From positions 20,558 through 84,557 of the forward strand of contig JAJDBT010000073.1 in the NCBI GenBank assembly GCA_029261215.1: a DNA stretch of 64,000 nucleotides, written 5' to 3'. Within the stretch, counting starts at the first letter, position 1; every line of letters begins with the position of its first letter. Both the position numbers and the translations under genes were made by a program. This document shows, one piece after another, positions 1-8,280 of this stretch. The stretch comes from Nitrospirota bacterium. Its GTDB lineage: Bacteria > Nitrospirota > Nitrospiria > SBBL01 > JAADHI01. The notes beneath the pieces are model-generated. The model was not told where the DNA came from. It searched no databases and saw nothing but the letters and a program-made list of their open reading frames with translations.

Positions 1-299
1 GAATCTGGAATTGAAAAATACGAAAGACAGAATTTTCCTATCCATCATTTTTTAGTAAATCCTTTCCACTGAATTCACCCTAATCGCCCTGGTTACAATG
101 GTATTTTTCTTTTGAAACAGTCTTTCCTCCTTTTTTAAATGCCTTGATCCTCGTAAAAACATTATAGATCGAGCGTTTTTCCCTCAAAAATGCAACCACT
201 ATTGACTTGAAGACTTCCTTTCAAAAAGGGCATACTCCACCTTCATCATTTTCACGATGGTGTAAATACTCAGCACAAATTGGTTTGGAGAAAGTAGAC

Positions 300-2192
300 G
301 TGGAAGTATCTCACACGAGTCTGATCTTTGCTGTTGCGCTTGCCGCAGGCATCTTTGCACAGAGTATTGCACGACATCTGCGTATTCCCGGCATCATCAT
401 TCTCCTTGCATTGGGAGCCCTTCTTGGCCAGGAAGGCCTGGGATGGGTTATCCCGGATGCCCTTGGAGGAGGCCTTTTCGTCATTGTAGATTTTGCTGTG
501 GCTGTCATTCTTTTTGAAGGCGGCCTGGGTCTGGAAGTTTCACGACTGCGCCGGGAAGAATCTTCCATTCGCAAATTAATCACCGTCGGTTCACTGGTCA
601 CCCTCATGGGAGGCTTTGTTTCTGTGTTAGTTTTTCTCAATTGGTCATTCAATCTGGCCTTACTTTTTGGCAGCCTGGTCGTTGTCACGGGTCCGACTGT
701 GGTTACACCCCTGGTCCGAAACTTACGTCTTAAAACAAAAATCAAAACAATTCTCGAAGCTGAGGGGGTATTGATTGATCCTATCGGCGCAATTCTGGCG
801 GTACTGGTTTTGGAAGTCGTGATTACCCCAGACGTTCTCACAGTCGCCAATAGCTTAATCGATGTGGCCTTCTGGCTTATCTTTGGCAGTCTCGGGGGGA
901 TTGCGGGCGGCCTTTTGTTGGGAGGGATACTGCGTTTTCGCTCTATCGTCCCAAAGGGCTATGAAAATATTTTCACCTTGGCCTCTGTCCTCCTGCTATT
1001 TGAAGTCTGTAATCAGGTGGTTTCACAAAGTGGCATTCTCAGCGTGACGATCGCGGGTATTGTCTTGGGAAACATGAAAACTCCTGTGGAACGCGATCTT
1101 CGGGAATTTAAAGACCAACTCACCGTACTGCTCATCGGACTACTTTTTATTTTACTTGCTGCAGATGTGAGTTTGGAAGATATCCGCCATCTCGGCTGGG
1201 CAGGCGCAGGTGTCATCGCAGCGCTGATACTCATTGTTCGCCCTTTAAATGTCTGGCTATCTACAAGAAACTCTGGCCTCAGTTTCCGTGAAAAAATATT
1301 TATCGCCTGGATGGCGCCGAGAGGCATCGTCGCAGCAGCCATCGCATCCTTAACCGGCGCCACCATGAAAAACAGAGGAATTGAGGGGGGAGACGACTTA
1401 ATCGCCCTGGTCTTTCTCACCATCGCTTCAACTGTAGTGCTTGCGGGCTTAACCGCGAGACCGCTTGCCACATTTCTGAATTTAAGACTCCCTGGCCGCA
1501 ACCGTATCGCAATACTGGGCGCACGCGGATTGGGACTTCTTTTGGGTGAAGAATTTCGTAAAAAAGGCATGACTGTTGTTTTTTTGGATTCCGATCCGAA
1601 ACTTTGTCGGCAGGCCGAAGAGGCAGGATTTCTGGTTGTATTTGGAAATGCCCTTGAGGAGCGCACCCTGCTTCGGGCACGGATAGAGCTGGTCGGAACG
1701 GTGATCGGGGCAACGTATAATAATCATCTGAACAATACCTTTGTCCTGCAGGCCCGAAAGCTCTTCAACGTACCCGCAGGTTATATTGCAGTCGATGAGC
1801 TGGAAGATGAACTAACCCCCGACTACCTCCAAAAAAAGGGAGAACACATTCTATTTGAAGGCCCACATGACACCGAGCGATGGGATGTTCGTTTTCGCCA
1901 TAAAGACCTGGTCATTGAGTATTTCACGTACGTTCCGAGGCAGCATTCATCCGAAAAAGAAGCCTCTCCTAAAAAAGAAAGCCGTCCGAACCTCCCTAAA
2001 AATGGGGAACGTTTTGTCATTTTAACGATTGAACGTGAAGAGAATGTTTTCCCCATGTCTTTCGGTTTTAAAGCAAGAAAAGACGATATCGCCGCCGTGG
2101 TGATTTATTTGCCCGAACGAAATACCGCGTTACAGTTCCTCAATGAATTAGGGTGGAGCCCGCTTCCTGCTGATCAAGATGATACGGTTTAG
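300..2192 (+). CDS. Na+/H+ antiporter (CPA family) with C-terminal TrkA-N-like nucleotide-binding domain
   Basis: Multi-TM antiporter-like ORF, then a Rossmann-like GARGLGLLLGEEF segment. ORF is open from TTG 207; GTG at 300 follows a GGAGAAAG SD-like motif and is the likelier start. Confidence 0.8.
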   Translation: MEVSHTSLIFAVALAAGIFAQSIARHLRIPGIIILLALGALLGQEGLGWVIPDALGGGLFVIVDFAVAVILFEGGLGLEVSRLRREESSIRKLITVGSLVTLMGGFVSVLVFLNWSFNLALLFGSLVVVTGPTVVTPLVRNLRLKTKIKTILEAEGVLIDPIGAILAVLVLEVVITPDVLTVANSLIDVAFWLIFGSLGGIAGGLLLGGILRFRSIVPKGYENIFTLASVLLLFEVCNQVVSQSGILSVTIAGIVLGNMKTPVERDLREFKDQLTVLLIGLLFILLAADVSLEDIRHLGWAGAGVIAALILIVRPLNVWLSTRNSGLSFREKIFIAWMAPRGIVAAAIASLTGATMKNRGIEGGDDLIALVFLTIASTVVLAGLTARPLATFLNLRLPGRNRIAILGARGLGLLLGEEFRKKGMTVVFLDSDPKLCRQAEEAGFLVVFGNALEERTLLRARIELVGTVIGATYNNHLNNTFVLQARKLFNVPAGYIAVDELEDELTPDYLQKKGEHILFEGPHDTERWDVRFRHKDLVIEYFTYVPRQHSSEKEASPKKESRPNLPKNGERFVILTIEREENVFPMSFGFKARKDDIAAVVIYLPERNTALQFLNELGWSPLPADQDDTV

Positions 2193-2321
2193 CAATCAAG
2201 GAGGAGACTTCAACTCCTGCTTTCACGCCCAATATCGATTCATCCTGATTTTTCTTCAAAACGAATCTCCAAATCATGTAATATTGAATACCCGTCTTTA
2301 AATAACCCAAGGAGGACAAAA

Positions 2322-2801
2322 ATGAAAATCAAAAAACTACTAATCTTGCTCAGCCTTATCTTAGTCGGTTTAATGTTCACACTTCCGGTGTCCGCAGAAA
2401 AAAATCCATCCAATGGAGAACATGGCGATTCAAAACACCACAAGGGAAAAAAAGAAAAACACCAAGGCGGCATGCATCTCTTTACAGAAAACTGGCATGG
2501 GACACTCACCGATGATCAAAAGCTACAGGTGGACGGCATGCATTTAAAACTCATGAAAGAAACAGCGACCATCAAAGCAGGCATTCAGGGCGGAAAAACA
2601 GAATTGGCGATTTTAGCGACCCGTAATCAGGCTGACGCCAAGGCCATCAATCAAAAAATTGATGAGATCCTCGATTTAAAACGTAAAAAAATGCAAAAGC
2701 GGTATGAACATATCGTAGAAATGCGCCAAATCCTGTCACCTGAACAGCGTCTTTCCTTTGACATGATGATTGTCAGCCGGGCGGGAAAATCAAAGAAATA
2801 A
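2322..2801 (+). CDS. Spy/CpxP-like periplasmic protein, His/Lys-rich N-terminal linker
   Basis: Signal peptide (LLILLSLILVGLMFTLPVSAE); two LTxxQ-like motifs (LTDDQ, LSPEQ); SD AAGGAGG upstream. Confidence 0.6.
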   Translation: MKIKKLLILLSLILVGLMFTLPVSAEKNPSNGEHGDSKHHKGKKEKHQGGMHLFTENWHGTLTDDQKLQVDGMHLKLMKETATIKAGIQGGKTELAILATRNQADAKAINQKIDEILDLKRKKMQKRYEHIVEMRQILSPEQRLSFDMMIVSRAGKSKK

Positions 2802-2933
2802 GTCTGCTCAAATAAAAAAGAACCATTCGCACTTCCTCATCAAAAGAACGTTGTCATCTCTATCCGCACCGGAAGGAGAACAATATGGGCTGATTAAATC
2901 TTTAGAATGCGATTGCTTTTGTGGGATATCCAA

Positions 2934-2965
2934 CAAGTCTAAGCCGACTTGCTGACATTTTTTCT
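2934..2965 (+). terminator. Possible weak intrinsic terminator
   Basis: CAAGTC-TAAGCC-GACTTG hairpin followed by CTGACATTTTTTC. Confidence 0.3.
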
Positions 2966-3011
2966 ATTTTTGAGATGATCCATTTCAGGTAGACCCGCAT
3001 TCTGTAGCCTA

Positions 3012-3040
3012 TTGACATTTCTTACTATATTTTTTAATAT
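3012..3040 (+). promoter_or_regulatory. sigma70-type promoter for the FG-GAP lipoprotein gene
   Basis: TTGACA - 17 nt - TAATAT ending about 35 nt before ATG 3075. Confidence 0.6.
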
Positions 3041-3074
3041 ATTGAAATTTTATAATCTAGCGATTATTTCTTCC

Positions 3075-5531
3075 ATGAAGAAAAATCTACAAAATACGCC
3101 ACAAAACCACTTTAAAAATTGGTCGCCGGTTTTACGGATATTCGCCAGCCTTCTTATTACCCTGACTCTGGCCTCCTGTAATCTCGAACCCGAACAAAGC
3201 GCAGGGTCTTCAAACGCACAATTAAGCGGAATCGTCCTTTCTAATGGGACACTTTTACCTGACTTTAGCCCTGACTCCCCCATTTATACAACCTCTGTCC
3301 CAAACATCGTTGATCGCATTATTATCAGCCCGACGGCAGTTGATCAAAGTGCTGTGATCACGATTAATGATTCTTTTTCCCCCGGTACGCCGCTCGGCCT
3401 TTTTGTTGGACAAAATATTTTTGAAATCAAAGTCAGTGCCTCTGACGGGATCACAATACGAACCTATAAAATTACAGTCACACGCGCCCTGCCACTGCCT
3501 TCAAATGCGAACCTGTCTTCAATTGCTATTTCGGGCGCGGTTTTAAAACCGACTTTCACACCCAGCATCACAAACTATACAGCGACCCTCGGTTTTCTGA
3601 GTACGTCTGGTATCATTACTCCTGAAGTCGTTGCCAGCGGGGCCCAAGTTTCCGTAAATGGAACGATTGTGACCTCCCCGCTTCTCATCCCGTTTGAAGA
3701 AGGCAAAAACACAATCGAAGTCGTTGTCACCGCACCGGATACCATTACAACAAAAACATATACAATTATCCTCACACGCCAAACTGCGGGTACTTTTGCA
3801 GAAACATCTTATCTTAAAGCCTCTAATCCGGGTGAAAACGACCGCTTTGGAAGCACTGTCGCACTTTTTGGAAACACGCTTGCCGTGGGTTCACCGGGAG
3901 AAGACAGTAATGCCACTGGAATCAACGGGAACGATGCAAACAATGCGGCCCCGAACAGTGGCGCAGTGTATATTTTTACCCGAACAACCGATCATTGGGA
4001 ACAGAGCGCCTATATCAAAGCATCCAATACAGCTGCAGAAAATGGTTTTGGTCGAAGCATCGCCCTTTCAGAAGATACTCTGGCTGTGGCAGCCCCTCTC
4101 GAAGACAGTGTGGCCTCCGACAGCGGTGCCGTCTACGTCTTTACCCGGACAACAGGCGGAACATGGAACCAACAAGCCATCCTCAAAGCCTCCAACCCGG
4201 ACTCCAACGATCATTTTGGCACCAGCATTGCGCTTTCCGGAGACAGGTTGGCCGTGGGTGCCCGCTTTGAAGACAGTAATGGGAGAGGGATCAACACGGA
4301 GACAGAAAACAACAACGGAGCAGAGGACGGCGGAGCCGTGTATGTCTTTTTGCGGACAGGAAATGTGTGGCAACAGGAAGCGTATCTCAAAGCCTCCAAC
4401 ACCGACCCTTTCGATGCTTTTGGATCCAGTCTGTCCCTTGCGGGTGATTTTTTGGCCGTCGGTGCGCGATTCGAAGATGGTGCCTCAATTTCAGTAAACG
4501 GAGACGGAGACAGCAACTCTTCAAGGGATAGCGGTGCCGTCTACGTTTTTCACTGGAGTGAAGTTGAAAGTACAGGCGTGTTCAAATGGAAACAGGAAGC
4601 CTACATCAAAGCCCCCGATAATCACAGCACAGACGGCTTTGGCTGGAGCGTGAGTCTTTCAGAAACGACGCTCGCAGTTGGAACACCAGGAGAAGATAGT
4701 TCATCCAGAGGCGTCAATGGACTCATGGTCGATGACCGAGCACCGAATAGTGGTGCGGTTTATATTTTCATACGAAACACAGAGAAAACCTGGCAATCAC
4801 AGGCCTATCTGAAAGCGCCAAACACCGATGAAAAAGATGCCTTTGGTCAAAGCGTCTCCCTCTCAAGAAATCTTTTGGCCGTAAGCGCTCCCTCAGAACG
4901 GAGCGAGGCAAGTGGCATCAACGGCGTTTTAAATAATAATGAATCCCCCGGTAGCGGGGCAGTTTACCTCTATGAACGAATCGAGGAGAGCTGGTACCCG
5001 CAGAGCTATATCAAAGCATCCAACACAGAAGCCTTCGATGCATTTGGCATCGGACTCGCCCTCTCGGAGAATACGCTGGTTGTCGGGGCCCCCCTGGAAG
5101 ACAGCGTAACATCCGGAGACCCAACAGATAAAAACGCAATCGATAGTGGGGCGGTCTACACAAACACCTTTTTATTCCCAGCTCAAAACAATTCAAAAAC
5201 CACCCTTTCGGACGAATCATCGAATACCCGCTTTACTATGAACAAGACTTCAAACAGTGCAGGTTTGGCGGATTTAAGCCTCTCGAAAATCAGCCTGATC
5301 CCTGCATTTGATTCGGAGACCACTTCATACACGGCAAATGCCGGATTTATCACCAAACAAATCACGCTTCATGCAATTTCAGCGGATACAGAGGCAAACA
5401 TTTCGGTGAACGGACTCCTCGCCTCCTCTGTTGTAATGGATTTGCAAGAAGGCCTGAACGTGATCAATATTGTGGTGACCGCCCCAGATGGAAAAGCAGC
5501 ACAGACCTACCAAGTGGAAATCATGCGTTAA
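3075..5531 (+). CDS. Secreted lipoprotein with cadherin-like beta-sandwich domains and a seven-repeat FG-GAP beta-propeller
   Basis: Lipobox LTLASC; three cadherin-like beta-sandwich units (LSGIVLSNGTLLPDFSPDSPIYT..., LSSIAISGAVLKPTFTPSITNYT..., LADLSLSKISLIPAFDSETTSYT...); seven repeats starting (S/A)(Y/I)(L/I)KA..xxxxxxFG. The longer ORF start (TTG 3012) is the -35 box. Confidence 0.8.
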   Translation: MKKNLQNTPQNHFKNWSPVLRIFASLLITLTLASCNLEPEQSAGSSNAQLSGIVLSNGTLLPDFSPDSPIYTTSVPNIVDRIIISPTAVDQSAVITINDSFSPGTPLGLFVGQNIFEIKVSASDGITIRTYKITVTRALPLPSNANLSSIAISGAVLKPTFTPSITNYTATLGFLSTSGIITPEVVASGAQVSVNGTIVTSPLLIPFEEGKNTIEVVVTAPDTITTKTYTIILTRQTAGTFAETSYLKASNPGENDRFGSTVALFGNTLAVGSPGEDSNATGINGNDANNAAPNSGAVYIFTRTTDHWEQSAYIKASNTAAENGFGRSIALSEDTLAVAAPLEDSVASDSGAVYVFTRTTGGTWNQQAILKASNPDSNDHFGTSIALSGDRLAVGARFEDSNGRGINTETENNNGAEDGGAVYVFLRTGNVWQQEAYLKASNTDPFDAFGSSLSLAGDFLAVGARFEDGASISVNGDGDSNSSRDSGAVYVFHWSEVESTGVFKWKQEAYIKAPDNHSTDGFGWSVSLSETTLAVGTPGEDSSSRGVNGLMVDDRAPNSGAVYIFIRNTEKTWQSQAYLKAPNTDEKDAFGQSVSLSRNLLAVSAPSERSEASGINGVLNNNESPGSGAVYLYERIEESWYPQSYIKASNTEAFDAFGIGLALSENTLVVGAPLEDSVTSGDPTDKNAIDSGAVYTNTFLFPAQNNSKTTLSDESSNTRFTMNKTSNSAGLADLSLSKISLIPAFDSETTSYTANAGFITKQITLHAISADTEANISVNGLLASSVVMDLQEGLNVINIVVTAPDGKAAQTYQVEIMR

Positions 5532-5784
5532 ACGATCTCGAAACACCGATATCGGAATTTCGCCAGTTTAAAATGCATGTTCAAGAATAAAATACCCGCA
5601 TCATTGCTAATTCCTATTGATTCAGATATACAGTATAAAAATACTTGTTCCTTCGACAGAGGCTCAAGGTTTCGCCTTGAGGCACGCCAGAAACACGATT
5701 AAATCCTCATGAAATCCTTGAAATCTTAGGAGCACAAAAAACCAGGACTTGCCTCTCCACTCAATAACGGAGTAAATTCCCCTA

Positions 5785-6408
5785 ATGAAATTCATAGGTA
5801 GAAATATCCTAACCGGGTTAATCACAATTCTGCCGGTCATTCTCACCGGCTACCTGCTCTATTGGTTTGTCGTTTCCGCAGAGTCGGCTTTGGGCGGATT
5901 ACTTCGTTTTCTTTTGCCCGGAAACTTCTATTGGCCAGGCATGGGTGTCATCGCCGGATTTGCAGTCGTCTTCTCTATCGGACTCCTGATGCACGCCTAT
6001 GTCGTGCAACGTTTGTTTTCGGCCGGGGAAAGCCTGCTTTATCGAATGCCCTTTATTAAATCGGTTTATGGCGCGATCCGTGATTTTTTCCATTATTTTT
6101 CACCGACTTCTAAAAAAGATTTTCAACAAGTTGTCTCTGTATCTCTTGGAGAAACAGGCATGCACGTCATCGGGTTTGTAACACAGGCCGACCCTGAACA
6201 TCTGCCCGAAAGCATACGAGAGGACGATCATGTCTTAGTCTACCTTCCCATGAGCTACATGATTGGGGGATATGCCGTCCTCATGCCAAAAACTGCTGTC
6301 CGACCGCTGAATATGAGCATGGAAGAAGCCATGCGTTTTACCATCACCGCAGGGGTCACAGGCATCAAGAAAACCAGCCCTAAAAAAGATCAGTCCCAAG
6401 ATATTTAG
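5785..6408 (+). CDS. DUF502 family membrane protein
   Basis: Two N-terminal TM helices plus 'MPFIKSVYGAIRDFFHYF' and 'VLVYLPMSYMIGGYAVLMPKTAVRPLNMSMEEAMRFTITAGV', typical of DUF502. Confidence 0.8.
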   Translation: MKFIGRNILTGLITILPVILTGYLLYWFVVSAESALGGLLRFLLPGNFYWPGMGVIAGFAVVFSIGLLMHAYVVQRLFSAGESLLYRMPFIKSVYGAIRDFFHYFSPTSKKDFQQVVSVSLGETGMHVIGFVTQADPEHLPESIREDDHVLVYLPMSYMIGGYAVLMPKTAVRPLNMSMEEAMRFTITAGVTGIKKTSPKKDQSQDI

Positions 6409-6452
6409 AATCAGCAAACCCTTTAGATTAAAAAGAGAAGTACACAATTCAA

Positions 6453-7520
6453 ATGCGAGAACAACGGTGGGAATCTCAAACATCAATCGAGTTTAATCAG
6501 GTCATTGTCCTGATGGACCATTTAAAAAAAATGGGACTAAAAGTGCGCGGAATGCGCCAGGAAACCGCCTGCTATGTCGAGGAATTCTCAGTTGATCAAC
6601 TGGAGCAAATCAACCAGCTTGATCCCTGGGTCATCGAAGAAATGACGCTTGTACAATTCAATGAAAACTGGAAGGGCGATTTTTTTCTCTTGGCTGGAAA
6701 ACACCATGACCTGTTCCGACACTACCCCGATATGGAAGGATATCTGTCTATTTGTCACCCCTGGAAAATCCCCGAATCAATCACATTGCAATACCATGAA
6801 TCCGAAGCCCTTTTTTGGGTCGGATTTCGGGAAACCCACGGCTTTGTCCGAGTGCGTCTGATGCCTAAAAAAATCATTACCCCAGGGGAAACAGAAGAAC
6901 ATCAACACCGCCTTTCGTGGATTTCAGAGCGCGCTGAGATTTTTTCAGCCGCCATTGACCTCCTCGATTTTCCACTTTTTGTGGAATGGCGGGACGGAAA
7001 GTTTTCAATCGTGACAGAGGGCATGGACTCAGCCGTTTCCGTCTCCTGGCCGGATGCTTTTGGCCCCTGTCAGTTTGAATACGTGGTTTCAGACCGTTAT
7101 TCCCTCCTCGTCCCGGCTGCACAGCTTGTAGAAAAAACAGGTCTTGAATTCGCCACAGTAAAAACCTTCCTCTCAGGTTTTTCGCCAGAGGCACTGGCGG
7201 CCTTTCATCAATTGCAACCAAAAGCCCGGATGCTTTGCAGAGGTTACATTCATGCCTCCCTCGAAGAGTTCCCCGAACTCGTACAGACAATGACAAACCG
7301 CCAGGGCCGGGCACTCATCAATCTCTGCGAGTTTGAGACAAAACAACTTCTTCCAAATCAAAAAGATGCGTCTGCCATCATCGGCCTCATCGGCGATGCA
7401 TCCGGTTTTAAAATCGAAATTCGGCTCAATCGCTGCCCTATTGCCCCGGAAAAAATCGAAACTTGGCTCTCTGAGTTAACCGGACTGCCCCTGGTCTATA
7501 CCCCTCTCACGGTGATTTGA
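6453..7520 (+). CDS. Hypothetical protein
   Basis: 355-codon uninterrupted ORF in the same direction as its neighbours; no recognised domain. Confidence 0.65.
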   Translation: MREQRWESQTSIEFNQVIVLMDHLKKMGLKVRGMRQETACYVEEFSVDQLEQINQLDPWVIEEMTLVQFNENWKGDFFLLAGKHHDLFRHYPDMEGYLSICHPWKIPESITLQYHESEALFWVGFRETHGFVRVRLMPKKIITPGETEEHQHRLSWISERAEIFSAAIDLLDFPLFVEWRDGKFSIVTEGMDSAVSVSWPDAFGPCQFEYVVSDRYSLLVPAAQLVEKTGLEFATVKTFLSGFSPEALAAFHQLQPKARMLCRGYIHASLEEFPELVQTMTNRQGRALINLCEFETKQLLPNQKDASAIIGLIGDASGFKIEIRLNRCPIAPEKIETWLSELTGLPLVYTPLTVI

Positions 7521-7631
7521 ACCCTGGGCCTTAAAAACAGAAATATTGCGTTGTAATCAATACCTTACTCTTGTACTATCCCGGAAACTCAATCCGCCGA
7601 TGCGGATCATCATCATTCAGGGGGTTTAAGT

Positions 7632-7988
7632 ATGGATCCAAGAAACCTATTTTATTACAAAGGCAAAGTCATCTCTGTTTACGACGGAGATACTGTTCGT
7701 ATCGATATTGATTTGGGACTCAGTATCATCGTCAAAAATGAACCCGTGCGATTAAGCCGAATTAACGCCCCGGAAGTCAGGGGACAAGAAAAAACCTTAG
7801 GGTTTTTATCGCGAGATTATTTAAAAAACAGAATCGAAAATAAAGAGATTCTTTTGCAGACCGAAAAAGATGACAAAGGAAAGTATGGCAGATATATTGT
7901 CGAAATCTGGATCAAAGATCAGGAAGAATATATTAATATCAACGATGAATTGGTCCAAAAAGGCTTCGCAGCATACAAGGAATATTAA
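7632..7988 (+). CDS. Staphylococcal nuclease-like (thermonuclease) protein without a signal peptide
   Basis: VYDGDTVRIDIDLG, VRLSRINAPEVRG and KYGRY motifs correspond to SNase catalytic D/R/E/R residues; GGGG SD-like sequence upstream. Confidence 0.8.
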   Translation: MDPRNLFYYKGKVISVYDGDTVRIDIDLGLSIIVKNEPVRLSRINAPEVRGQEKTLGFLSRDYLKNRIENKEILLQTEKDDKGKYGRYIVEIWIKDQEEYININDELVQKGFAAYKEY

Positions 7989-8145
7989 AATCGGGGTTCC
8001 ATACCTTTTCATCTTTTATTGAGCGGCTTTTCTAGAAAATCTCAGCAAATAACGTGATATTGTGAAAACAGCGAAATTCATGAAATTACTTGTTTATCCC
8101 TCTAAAAAAACCGCATCATTTCCCCATATCCAGTACGACAACACC

Positions 8146-8175
8146 TTGTCTTGAAGTGGGCGCCTGAGCTATACT
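8146..8175 (+). promoter_or_regulatory. Candidate sigma70 promoter for gltB
   Basis: TTGTCT - 18 nt - TATACT upstream of gltB. Confidence 0.35.
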
Positions 8176-8280
8176 ACATCGCTGCGTTCGTTCAAAATCC
8201 GGAAAGACGCATTACGTTTAAGATATCAAAGCATATGACCAGACATCAGAGAAAAAACATCGTATTCAGTTCGGAGGATT

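Noticed and set aside
311-1713. Antisense ORFs of 179, 217 and 98 aa opposite the antiporter
   Set aside because: Low-complexity Arg/Ser/Thr/Pro translations mirroring a well-supported gene; no own SD or promoter.
3694-4497. 267-aa ORF in another + frame inside the FG-GAP gene (also 91- and 101-aa ORFs there)
   Set aside because: Product of repetitive codon usage in the propeller repeats; composition (His/Pro/Gln/Arg-rich, no domain) is not protein-like.
3800-5170. CRISPR-like or minisatellite repeat
   Set aside because: Repeats are protein-level FG-GAP blades of varying length, not identical spaced DNA repeats.
5663-5681. CTCAAGG-TTTCG-CCTTGAG hairpin as terminator or riboswitch
   Set aside because: Only 7 bp, no T-tract and no recognisable aptamer; reported only as noticed.
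8146-8175. sigma54 promoter for gltB
   Set aside because: The GG...GC spacing does not fit; only a weak sigma70-like match is present.
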